In this document: positions 22,219-28,043 of the stretch, in pieces
Numbering within the stretch: the stretch's first letter is position 1
Layout: the number at the start of each line of letters is the position of its first letter
Made by a program: the position numbers and the translations under genes
Notes under the pieces: model-generated
What the model was told of the DNA's origin: nothing
Seen by the model: the letters and a program-made list of their open reading frames with translations, nothing else
Databases searched by the model: none
Virus record (IMG/VR): IMGVR_UViG_3300033552_000003
Coordinates: 64,001 to 92,043 of that record
Origin: a virus
Direction: 5' to 3' (one strand)
Length of the DNA: 28,043 nt

Positions 22219-22281
22219 ATTAATTAAACAACGATTAATTACCCTTTAATTTAATTTATCGTTATATAATGTTTAATTAAT
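22219..22281 (-). ncRNA. Long hairpin RNA between small membrane gene and terminator
   Basis: ATTAATTAAACA (22219-22230) pairs with TGTTTAATTAAT (22270-22281) over 12 bp, and directly inside ACGAT (22231-22235) pairs with ATCGT (22258-22262), leaving a 7-nt bulge on one side and a 22-nt loop. With the terminator at 22150 downstream this could be a small RNA of about 130 nt, or a 3' UTR of the 26-aa gene. Confidence 0.5.
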
Positions 22282-22285
22282 GTTT

Positions 22286-22366
22286 TTAAGAATATTTAAT
22301 AATTATAGCAAGTATAAACATTAACAATATAAATGTTAATACATCTTTAGCAAATATTTTACTCAT
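22286..22366 (-). CDS. 26-aa membrane peptide
   Basis: ATG at 22366 overlaps the AP2-domain gene by 8 nt; stop at 22286-22288. The peptide is MSKIFAKDVLTFILLMFILA plus a short end, a single hydrophobic span. Similar in style to the peptides at 22-126 and 378-464. At this length the call rests on hydrophobic pattern and overlap. Confidence 0.45.
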   Translation of the reverse strand: MSKIFAKDVLTFILLMFILAIIIKYS

Positions 22367-22544
22367 AATCTTTAAAGTAAAGTTCTTTATATTTATTTTT
22401 AAATGCTGTGTGAGCATCTTGTTCAAGATTAAAATAACCTAACGAAATTGTTCTTTCATTAAAGAATATTTTAGCTCTCCACTTACATAATTTAGCTACC
22501 CAAGTAGTTCCAGGTAAATTTGATTTAATTCCTTTTGTACTCAT
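22359..22544 (-). CDS. Stand-alone AP2 DNA-binding domain, 61 aa
   Basis: 61 residues that are all AP2 fold: LPGTTWVAKLCKWRAKIFFNERTISLGYFNLEQDAHTAFK gives, in pieces, the W of strand 1, the CKWRAKI strand, the LGYFNLEQDAHTAF helix, the usual AP2 core. In phages AP2 domains are normally the C-terminal DNA-binding part of HNH homing endonucleases. No HNH part lies beside it, so it is either a remnant of such an enzyme or a domesticated small DNA-binding protein. It lies next to the tRNA unit and begins just behind its terminator. Confidence 0.75.
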   Translation of the reverse strand: MSTKGIKSNLPGTTWVAKLCKWRAKIFFNERTISLGYFNLEQDAHTAFKNKYKELYFKDYE

Positions 22545-22566
22545 TGTAAATTTAATTTAATAATAA

Positions 22567-22604
22567 ATAGAGTAGGATGGTTTTATTCGTATCTCCTACT
22601 CTAT
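22567..22604 (-). terminator. Intrinsic terminator of the tRNA unit
   Basis: TAGAGTAGGA (22568-22577) pairs with TCCTACTCTA (22594-22603), plus one closing pair, around a 16-nt loop. The minus strand continues TTTATTATT. The stem sequence is shared with the terminator at 17530. Confidence 0.8.
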
Positions 22605-22621
22605 AATCTCCTTTCACCATT

Positions 22622-22700
22622 TACAACGTAACGTGGGAATTGAACCCATCAGAGGACTTTACCATAATCTCGATCAGCGAGCGGCAATGATCCGCATTCG
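22622..22700 (-). tRNA. tRNA-like segment, probably degenerate (anticodon-like GGT)
   Basis: On the minus strand the T arm is clear: TGGG TTCAATT CCCA. Upstream is a 7-nt loop ATGGTAA held by a 4-bp stem (GATT/AGTC), which would read as anticodon GGT (Thr). However, the sequence that should be the 5' acceptor strand does not pair with the 3' side (GTTACGT), and the D arm is not normal; instead a GCGG/CCGC hairpin occupies the 5' part. It may be a decayed tRNA or another tRNA-like structure. Confidence 0.3.
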
Positions 22701-22773
22701 GACATATAAAAGGATTTGAACCGATAACCTTTAACATAAAATGTTAATGCTCTACCAATTGAGCTATATATGT
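22701..22773 (-). tRNA. tRNA-Lys (UUU)
   Basis: Cloverleaf on the minus strand: acceptor ACATATA/TATATGT (7 bp), T8-A9, D arm GCTC-AATTGGTA-GAGC, anticodon arm TTAAC-ATTTTAT-GTTAA with anticodon TTT, and T loop TTCAAAT. The T stem is weak: only three of five pairs form (ATCGG against CCTTT). No CCA is encoded. Lys AAA codons are very frequent in this genome, so the tRNA suits its own codon use. The T-stem defect leaves some doubt about function. Confidence 0.7.
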
Positions 22774-22781
22774 CTTTGTTT

Positions 22782-23072
22782 TTAGAACTTACGTTCTTTT
22801 TGAATTCTTTTTAATTCTGAAATTTCTTCTTTAATAGTAAACATTTTACCACCATTTAATAAAACATTTGCATCTTGAGATTCAATAAACTTTTTAACTC
22901 GTTTATCTTCGTCTGCTTCCAGTTTCCGCAATTCCAATTCTTTGTCTTCGATAGCTCTTTTCAAAGCCATAGTTGAATCTTCTAAGTTCCTCTCTTGTTG
23001 AACTAATTCCGCTGATTCTGTTGATTGATTCAGTAATTCTTTTGCTGTTAATATTTTCTTTATTTGTGTCAT
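22782..23072 (-). CDS. Coiled-coil protein, 96 aa, overlapping the upstream gene
   Basis: 96 residues, a long charged helix with heptad spacing (LEDSTMALKRAIEDKELELR, then EEISELKRIQKERKF). Its first 57 codons overlap the end of the gene at 22903-23808 in another frame. It has the better coding look of the two frames in the overlap (typical helical composition) and uses a normal ATG. No family recognised. Confidence 0.65.
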   Translation of the reverse strand: MTQIKKILTAKELLNQSTESAELVQQERNLEDSTMALKRAIEDKELELRKLEADEDKRVKKFIESQDANVLLNGGKMFTIKEEISELKRIQKERKF

Positions 23073-23808
23073 TTTCTATTGTATTTAATTGTTTATTTAA
23101 TTGATTAATTGTTATTAGTTGTTTAAGAACGTATTTTTTAAATTGTTCTGTTGTTACAAATGTAAAACCATCTTTTATTTCATTTTTAACAGGTGCGGGT
23201 ACTCGTGTTAAACCTGTAAAATGTGTAAATAATTTTGGATATGCTTTCCAAGCATTTAGATTATTACCGTCTATTTTTATAAGCCAATCTACAACTTCTT
23301 GTGTATGTTGAGTACACCATTTCTCAGGTAATATAAAATTATCTTGAATATCTGATTGAACAGTTGAAGCTCTTTTTACTAATTTAAAAAATGTGTTAAA
23401 ATCAAATGTGTCAGTATATCCTTTAAAATAAATATAACGTGTATCGTTATTAATTATTTTATCTATAACAACTCGTTGTCCTTTTTTTAAAGCATGTCCT
23501 AGATCTACTATTCTTTCAACAGTATCTCCAACTTTCCATTCAGTATAAGGAACTTTAGATAAATCTTCTTCATCAAATAAATCTGATAAGAAAATTTCTT
23601 TATAAGAATCATTATTATTAAAAAATGTTTTACCATTTGCGTATGTTAATGAAAAACTTGTTTCTATAAAAATAGACTTACATTCTATAATGGTTTTTTC
23701 TAAACAATTACCCCAACCATATCCTAATTCAAATAATTTTTTTTGTATTTTTTCTGATAATTCTGAATCGCCACCTATCCAAATTTTAGTGCGTAATAAA
23801 TTTTTCAT
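22903..23808 (-). CDS. SH3-like hypothetical protein, 301 aa, with overlapped tail
   Basis: 301 residues. An N-terminal domain (LRTKIWIGGDSELSEKIQKK) is followed by an SH3-like unit, EWKVGDTVERIVDLGHALKKGQRVVIDKI, then ILPEKWCTQHTQEVVDWLIK, a motif shared with the gene at 21192, and a DGFTFVTTEQFKKYVLKQL segment near 220 that corresponds to TEITQDQFFAHVW there. The last 56 residues are Arg/Ser-rich and run through the coiled-coil gene in another frame, so this tail may come from loss of an original stop near 23072. Function unknown. Confidence 0.7.
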   Translation of the reverse strand: MKNLLRTKIWIGGDSELSEKIQKKLFELGYGWGNCLEKTIIECKSIFIETSFSLTYANGKTFFNNNDSYKEIFLSDLFDEEDLSKVPYTEWKVGDTVERIVDLGHALKKGQRVVIDKIINNDTRYIYFKGYTDTFDFNTFFKLVKRASTVQSDIQDNFILPEKWCTQHTQEVVDWLIKIDGNNLNAWKAYPKLFTHFTGLTRVPAPVKNEIKDGFTFVTTEQFKKYVLKQLITINQLNKQLNTIENDTNKENINSKRITESINRISGISSTREELRRFNYGFEKSYRRQRIGIAETGSRRR

Positions 23809-23819
23809 GTTTTCATATT

Positions 23820-25133
23820 TTAATATGTATTATTACCTATAGAATAAATATTTGTACATCTTAAAATTACTGTAGGTTGAAATGTAAATCCATTTAAAGT
23901 AATATTATTTGTAAATATTGTATTATTTGTAAAATTAATTTTGTTCATGTCGTTTAATGAAATAACTTGAACTGATCTTTTTAATTGTATTTCTTCAACA
24001 GTTATTTGATTACCTGTTATAATAGTGTTAGATACTGAATTACCTACTGTTCCTCTAATTAATATAGCATACGTCATGTTGTAGTTAGATCCTTTAGGTG
24101 AGAACATTGTGTTATTTTGTATAGTATATCCAAATTGTTTTGCTGTTGGATATTGACTTTGTAATATTAATATACCTGTTGTATAATCAAAGAATATGTT
24201 ATTACTTATAACTACGTTGCTTATGTCTGTACGTATTCCATAATTTGACTGTATAGGAACTCCTGGGCTTCTCATGCAACTTGTAGGTAATCCTTGATAA
24301 AACATATTATTAGTAATTAACACAGGATAATTAAGATTAGGGTACATAACATTAGGACTTACTGCTATGTGTTCTTCACACAAATTTCTAGTTATATTAC
24401 CAGAAACAAGTATACCATACCCTGATCCATATACAAATCCATCCATAGGACGTTTTGTCACAGTAGCATTTATGTCTGTTCCAGTAAATCCGTTAGCAAC
24501 ATTGTTAACTACTCTAATATCATAACATTGTCCATTAGCATTGTCTGCCATCCATATAAATACTGCTGGAGCTGTATTGTCTTGAGCATTATCATGGCCA
24601 AGCGGAGCATTAAATACATTATTTTCTATAAGTACATTTTTACAACCACTTAAAGATAGGGCAGTACTAAATCCCTCAAACTTACAGTTGCTAAATATAA
24701 CATCTTCTATTCCATTGCCAGAAAGACCTTGTAAATAAACTGCGTTGGTTTGATTCTGCGTAATAGGGTGTGTGCTTTGAAAGAATATGTTTTCTATAAT
24801 TACATCTTTTGCCTTGTTAAAAACTTGCAATATGCAGCCAGATGTTAACGATGTTGTTAATCTAGTGCCAGCCTCTCCGTATATTTTAATTGACTTAACA
24901 CCGTATTGATTAAGTACAATAGAGCCTTTTGATGAAGGCGCTATAGAATTACATAAATACACACCAGCAGGAATAAATAAATCTTGTCCTGTTGACAATG
25001 CAGATGCAATTGCTAAATTAATAAATGGTGCATCTTCTTGTATTCCATCTCCTTTAGCTCCAAATGATTTAACATCAATTACAGCAAATAATAAATTTGG
25101 TATTAATAAAGATAATAATAATAGTTTTTTCAT
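23820..25133 (-). CDS. Secreted right-handed beta-helix protein (pectate lyase 3-like)
   Basis: 437 residues. MKKLLLLSLLIPNLLFA is a signal peptide with cleavage likely after residue 17. The mature N-terminus IDVKSFGAKGDGIQEDAPFI is the standard entry of pectate-lyase-3 type beta helices, followed by repeating short strands with Asn ladders (VIIENIFFQ, VIFSNCKFEG, VLIENNVFNA, VVISNNIFFD, TIITGNQITV), the stacked coils of such a helix. Tail-spike depolymerases use the same fold but lack signal peptides, so this one is exported by the host and may digest surface polysaccharide from outside or in the periplasm. Codons in the first 170 residues are less AT-rich than the neighbours, hinting at later acquisition. 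No clear catalytic set can be assigned. Confidence 0.8.
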   Translation of the reverse strand: MKKLLLLSLLIPNLLFAVIDVKSFGAKGDGIQEDAPFINLAIASALSTGQDLFIPAGVYLCNSIAPSSKGSIVLNQYGVKSIKIYGEAGTRLTTSLTSGCILQVFNKAKDVIIENIFFQSTHPITQNQTNAVYLQGLSGNGIEDVIFSNCKFEGFSTALSLSGCKNVLIENNVFNAPLGHDNAQDNTAPAVFIWMADNANGQCYDIRVVNNVANGFTGTDINATVTKRPMDGFVYGSGYGILVSGNITRNLCEEHIAVSPNVMYPNLNYPVLITNNMFYQGLPTSCMRSPGVPIQSNYGIRTDISNVVISNNIFFDYTTGILILQSQYPTAKQFGYTIQNNTMFSPKGSNYNMTYAILIRGTVGNSVSNTIITGNQITVEEIQLKRSVQVISLNDMNKINFTNNTIFTNNITLNGFTFQPTVILRCTNIYSIGNNTY

Positions 25134-25135
25134 GA

Positions 25136-25150
25136 TAGTTTGTTTAGTTT
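25136..25150 (-). promoter_or_regulatory. Repeated 15-nt leader, copy 1
   Basis: TAGTTTGTTTAGTTT on the plus strand (AAACTAAACAAACTA on the coding strand), 2 nt before the start codon of the beta-helix gene. The same 15 nt occurs at 26435-26449 before another gene. Possibly a translation enhancer or promoter part. Confidence 0.45.
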
Positions 25151-25161
25151 TTGTTAAAGTT

Positions 25162-25359
25162 TTAAATATCTTTTATTAATATAAATGCTGTTAACATTGT
25201 AAGTAATGATCCTACTACTATAATTGTAGTAAATCTAAAGAATCCGCTCCAGTGTAGTGGATTTATATCTAATAATAAATAAGATATTGATATCCAATAT
25301 ATTAATAACAATATAATACATATTAATATACCTAATAATAATTTTATTAATTTATTCAT
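25162..25359 (-). CDS. Membrane protein with two spans, 65 aa
   Basis: 65 residues. Two hydrophobic segments: KLLLGILICIILLLIYWISI (about 6-25) and TTIIVVGSLLTMLTAFILI (about 44-62), joined by a short loop. Likely an inner-membrane protein. It starts 4 nt after the zinc-ribbon peptide stop. Function unknown. Confidence 0.7.
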   Translation of the reverse strand: MNKLIKLLLGILICIILLLIYWISISYLLLDINPLHWSGFFRFTTIIVVGSLLTMLTAFILIKDI

Positions 25360-25363
25360 TATT

Positions 25364-25474
25364 TTAATTGTTAAATAAACATTCTAAACACAATTGTGTT
25401 ACTACTGTATTTTCTTTAGTACAACCACAAGAATTACAAGTAGATTTTGCTAGTTTTAAGTTTTTATATTTCAT
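25364..25474 (-). CDS. 36-aa zinc-ribbon peptide
   Basis: ATG at 25474, 2 nt after the stop of the 122-aa gene; stop at 25364. MKYKNLKLAKSTCNSCGC leads into a second pair, CLEC, giving CxxC-x16-CxxC, a minimal zinc ribbon. The pattern of four Cys in a 36-residue peptide is unlikely by chance. It may bind nucleic acid or a host protein. Confidence 0.65.
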   Translation of the reverse strand: MKYKNLKLAKSTCNSCGCTKENTVVTQLCLECLFNN

Positions 25475-25476
25475 TG

Positions 25477-25845
25477 TTAGTATAATTCTTTTAATTGATT
25501 TTTTAAATAAATAGTTTCTTCTAATACTTTTTCATAAGGCCATTTTTCTAATGTATCAGTATAGTGACAAGTGTCAAATCCAAATACCCAATAATCACCA
25601 TGTAATTCAGCATATGTTATTCCTCCATGTACATCTACAGGAACATCATCATATGATTTACCATAACAAGGATGATTTTTATTTACTCCTACATATCCAT
25701 TACCATAACCAAAATCAAAAGGAGCATCTCTTGATAACCAAGTAATTTTTTTTACAGTGTAGTATGTGGATTTATCTTTTTCTTTTAATGAATAATGTAA
25801 TATTATACATCCCATTAAAATTATTAGTATTATTATTGTTTCCAT
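25477..25845 (-). CDS. Membrane-anchored conserved hypothetical, 122 aa
   Basis: 122 residues. The first 18 residues (METIIILIILMGCIILHY) form a membrane anchor. The rest is a compact soluble domain with APFDFGYGNGYVGVNKNHP, HGGITYAELHGDYWVFGFD and DTCHYTD, rich in Gly, Tyr and His. This domain occurs, as far as I recall, in small phage proteins of unknown function. His and Cys placement could hold a metal, but this is not shown. Confidence 0.7.
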   Translation of the reverse strand: METIIILIILMGCIILHYSLKEKDKSTYYTVKKITWLSRDAPFDFGYGNGYVGVNKNHPCYGKSYDDVPVDVHGGITYAELHGDYWVFGFDTCHYTDTLEKWPYEKVLEETIYLKNQLKELY

Positions 25846-25879
25846 TTGTTTGTTGTTTTAATTCTAAAAAAGAATAAGG

Positions 25880-26116
25880 TTATAATGTTTTAAGTAATAA
25901 TGTTTTAGTTTTAAACAACCAGCATTCTGGTATATCTGAATTACTTTTAAATGTATTACATTTTAACCTATAAGTAAAACTAGTTTGTTGTAATTCTTTT
26001 TTAGTGTTTTTCCAGTATGTAGGGAAACATATACAAGTAATCGTTGATTTACATATTTTATTATCCTGCATAAAATAAACAGTTTCTCCTAAAGAATATT
26101 TTGATTCTGATATCAT
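25880..26116 (-). CDS. Hypothetical SH3-like protein, 78 aa
   Basis: 78 residues; SKYSLGETVYFMQDNKICKSTI at the start is the opening of an SH3-like barrel, again a style common in this window, and the C-terminus has aromatic and Cys residues (DIPECWLFKTKTLLL). No further assignment. Confidence 0.65.
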   Translation of the reverse strand: MISESKYSLGETVYFMQDNKICKSTITCICFPTYWKNTKKELQQTSFTYRLKCNTFKSNSDIPECWLFKTKTLLLKTL

Positions 26117-26124
26117 AATATTAT

Positions 26125-26427
26125 TTATTTAAAGTATACAATTAATTCATCTTCAGTAGAATCTTCATCTATTTCAAATACTCCTAAGGGAATGTTTTCA
26201 TCATATATTAAAAAATTATGGTTATTATTTGAAGGACTATGATTTCCTGGAGTAACTGTTTTACCTCTATATTCAGAAAAAACATGTTTAAATATTAAAC
26301 AATTATATTCTACTTTATATGTAATAGGTTTTAAAAAAAAATCACTTTTGCTTTTTATTGATCTACCATTAAATCTTGATTTAAACTGGGTTATTATAAT
26401 TTCATTTTCTTTATTTTTATGTTTCAT
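26125..26427 (-). CDS. Hypothetical basic protein, 100 aa
   Basis: 100 residues. Basic N-terminal half (MKHKNKENEIIITQFKSRFN) and a beta-rich, acidic C-terminal end (VFEIDEDSTEDELIVYF). It starts in the AAAAAGATATGAAA leader preceded by the repeated 15-nt element, directly behind the terminator of the long non-coding region, so it likely begins a new transcript or receives readthrough. Function unknown. Confidence 0.65.
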   Translation of the reverse strand: MKHKNKENEIIITQFKSRFNGRSIKSKSDFFLKPITYKVEYNCLIFKHVFSEYRGKTVTPGNHSPSNNNHNFLIYDENIPLGVFEIDEDSTEDELIVYFK

Positions 26428-26434
26428 ATCTTTT

Positions 26435-26449
26435 TAGTTTGTTTAGTTT
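26435..26449 (-). promoter_or_regulatory. Repeated 15-nt leader, copy 2
   Basis: Exact copy of 25136-25150, placed between the terminator at 26458 and the start codon at 26427. Shared position just before a gene start supports a role in starting expression. Confidence 0.45.
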
Positions 26450-26457
26450 AAAATAAA

Positions 26458-26490
26458 AACTCTCCCAAGAATTTAATCTTGAAGAGAGTT
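26458..26490 (-). terminator. Intrinsic terminator of the 1-kb RNA
   Basis: AACTCTC (26458-26464) pairs with GAGAGTT (26484-26490); after a small internal loop AAGA pairs with TCTT around a 6-nt loop. On the minus strand the stem is followed by TTTTATTTT. It marks a 3' end for transcripts crossing the gene-free region. Confidence 0.85.
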
Positions 26491-27467
26491 AATAGCTACT
26501 TACGATTAGCATAGGACTGGTACGTTTTATAATACGAAGAAAAGAGTCATCCAAACTTAATATTATACTTACGTTCCTAGGATACGATCTACATGGTAGC
26601 CATTGTTTACAATAACAGTATTTCCATTTCCTGTTATTATTACTGGTAAATTTAAGTTAGCATCCTTAGCCGAACTATTAGGATCACTGTAATTAAATAC
26701 CTCCTTGCTGTGTGTTACGGAGGAATACTGAATTCACACACGTTTAATTACATTGCTGAGAACTCATTTGTACATTGGCAGCATACATGCCTCACTATTG
26801 CGTATCTTTCTCAAGGATTCTGTACATCTAGCTTTACAGCCTGAATCACATTACAAACTCGATGTTGTATACAATATCCAGATCCTTTTCAGGATTAGTA
26901 TCTTTTGTGTAAATTACTATCCTTCTAAACTACTCGGTAGCACGGACTCAGTCTATTTACACACGGTATTTAATGTTTAACCGTTTACTATTCATTCAAA
27001 TATTTGGTCACGTCTCTTTTTATAATAGATGTTAGTCTGGGTATACTCTACGTAACTTATAACCACTCCAATTATCTATAACCATATCAATTTGAAAACC
27101 ATAGTTGGTATTTTTAATATTTAAAACTATCTGTCCATTTCTAAGTGGAATATACTTCTTATGAGCCTATTTATGGAATGGCAATCACACTGTATTTAAT
27201 ACTGTATATCTTACAATGAAAAACGTATCTTAGCATACTATTACGTCACACTCTCTTGTAGTAAATATTTCATCTTCAGCAGATAGTTTTTTACCAGACT
27301 CATGTAATAAGAAAACTATACTTATCTGGTAATATTTTAATTAAACACACAAAAGTTACATTTCAAATCCACTTACTCTTGATGTATATTTCATATTAAA
27401 ATAGTGTCGTAGGATTATCCACCTATTTCTAGAAACCCTTGGCTACAAGACATTTTGTGTGTTTAAT
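26458..27467 (-). ncRNA. Candidate large structured non-coding RNA, about 1 kb
   Basis: No ORF with good support exists between the stop of the gene at 27463 and the terminator at 26458, although the rest of the window is packed with genes. Hand counts of 60-nt lines give 33-42% G+C at 26701-26940 against about 20% in typical coding lines. Visible structure on the minus strand: a 15-bp stem (27453-27467 with 27340-27354) stacked on an 8-bp bulged stem (27443-27452 with 27405-27412); an H-type pseudoknot at 27283-27330; a hairpin ACGTA/TACGT (27223-27246); a 9-bp stem (26906-26914 with 26955-26963); a GAAA tetraloop hairpin ATCCT/AGGAT (26882-26895); and a 10-bp stem enclosing a second pseudoknot (26688-26752). 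Size, phage setting and complexity recall the giant RNA classes GOLLD and ROOL, but no class signature is recognised. A leftover of decayed genes is the alternative. Confidence 0.65.
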
Positions 27468-28017
27468 AATTTTTATCAAACCAAGTTTCAAAATCAAATC
27501 TATTTTTAAATCCTGCATTATATGATTTCTTCATATCTTCTTTAGTATATACTTCTTGAAGTCTATGAATAATTATAGTACCATCTGGACGGAGTTTTGG
27601 TTTATCTACATTTGGAAGTTGTTTATTAAACATTCCTGTACCATACATTTCTGGATTATTTTCAAATTGTAAAATAGAGTCATATTCAACATTCACTTTT
27701 TTAAGAATATTACCATTATTATATTCAAATATGTAATCATCAATAAAAGAAAATCCAATTTTATCTACACCATCTTTGATAAGTTCTGTATTAGTAGAAG
27801 CAATGATTTTATTATGTTTATAATGTTTATGATCTGATTGAGAATTTACTTTAATAATAGTATTATCAAATTCTCTAATTACCCAATCACCTTCTTTTAT
27901 TTCATCAGATGAAGTGATATAAAGATGTTGGTGATTGTAAGATAATTTATGACCTTTATATAGCCATTTATTTTTTATATCTAAAGCAATTTCACTTGGA
28001 TTTTCAGTAGTTAACAT
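27463..28017 (-). CDS. Conserved hypothetical phage protein, 184 aa
   Basis: 184 residues. The middle has strand-rich parts (HQHLYITSSDEIKEGDWVIR, an SH3-like turn with GDWV) and the C-terminus VYTKEDMKKSYNAGFKNRFD then WFDKNY, an ending I recall from many Bacteroidetes phage hypotheticals. No catalytic motif. Its stop codon lies in one arm of the 15-bp stem that opens the non-coding region, so that hairpin may also act on its mRNA end. The A/T-rich 26 nt upstream hold no clear promoter. Confidence 0.75.
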   Translation of the reverse strand: MLTTENPSEIALDIKNKWLYKGHKLSYNHQHLYITSSDEIKEGDWVIREFDNTIIKVNSQSDHKHYKHNKIIASTNTELIKDGVDKIGFSFIDDYIFEYNNGNILKKVNVEYDSILQFENNPEMYGTGMFNKQLPNVDKPKLRPDGTIIIHRLQEVYTKEDMKKSYNAGFKNRFDFETWFDKNY

Positions 28018-28043
28018 AACTACATTACATTTAATATTTTTCA

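Noticed and set aside
22622-22700. A normal tRNA-Thr (GGT).
   Set aside because: The acceptor 5' strand does not pair with the 3' strand and the D arm is irregular, so it is listed only as tRNA-like.
26700-26704. AAGGAGG on the minus strand as a Shine-Dalgarno site.
   Set aside because: No start codon follows at a suitable distance, genes here do not use such sites, and the bases are part of a pseudoknot stem.
26753-26980. Plus-strand ORF of 75 aa within the non-coding region.
   Set aside because: No other gene is on the plus strand, composition is not protein-like, and it crosses strong RNA stems.
26941-27060. Possible group I intron core (CAGACTAAC resembling the R element).
   Set aside because: No matching S element, no P, Q pairing, and no split gene around it could be assembled by eye.
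26458-27467. Protein-like fragments in several frames (for example one ending NNGYHVDRILGT and one ending YKLRRVYPD), suggesting a decayed or bypassed gene.
   Set aside because: In AT-rich DNA three frames over 1 kb are expected to give a few open runs of 40-50 codons. None has a proper start, and stems and GC content fit RNA better. Kept as the alternative view.
1-28043. CRISPR arrays, insertion sequences, integrase or attachment sites.
   Set aside because: No regularly spaced repeats, transposase motifs or recombinase signatures were seen; the only mobile elements are the two homing endonuclease genes.

Overview
This is a very AT-rich window in which every supported gene lies on the minus strand, packed with overlaps of 1-35 nt or gaps of a few bases. 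Gene starts have A-rich leaders rather than Shine-Dalgarno sites, which fits a phage of Bacteroidetes. The replication set (family B polymerase, DnaB-type helicase, Toprim primase, SF2 helicase, SSB-like protein ending in DLPF, P-loop ATPase, calcineurin-like phosphatase) together with many small ORFs resembles the replication/accessory half of a crAss-like (Crassvirales) or related large gut phage. No structural, packaging, integrase or lysis gene is seen, so the assignment to a group is an inference.

Layout, read right to left in the direction of transcription. 27463-28017 is a conserved hypothetical gene. 26458-27467 is about 1 kb without a gene; it is richer in G+C than its surroundings, full of stems and pseudoknots, and ends in an intrinsic terminator, so it is a candidate large ornate non-coding RNA. 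22.3-26.4 kb holds small membrane and zinc-finger proteins, a secreted beta-helix protein, two SH3-like hypotheticals, a tRNA-Lys, a degenerate tRNA-like segment and an orphan AP2 domain. 16.0-22.1 kb is mostly small hypotheticals, with a lipoprotein and structured intergenic RNA. 5.1-15.8 kb is the replication module. 1.9-5.1 kb carries an amidoligase and a class II glutamine amidotransferase, a pair known from other phages and bacteria to build or tag peptides. 0-1.9 kb holds a RusA-like nuclease and tiny membrane proteins.

Two free-standing GIY-YIG homing endonucleases (2771-3376 and 10706-11524) each sit at the 5' end of a resident gene. Each has left a short start-codon stub on its upstream side (MCIAI... 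at 3395-3430; MIVICINSKGKPR at 11556-11597), while the resident gene downstream has a replacement start. One insertion is framed by a perfect 23-bp direct repeat. This repeated start-codon displacement and the 1-kb RNA are the most notable observations. Intrinsic terminators at 1888, 17530, 22150, 22567 and 26458 divide the strand into transcription units; several share the stem TAGAGTAGG.
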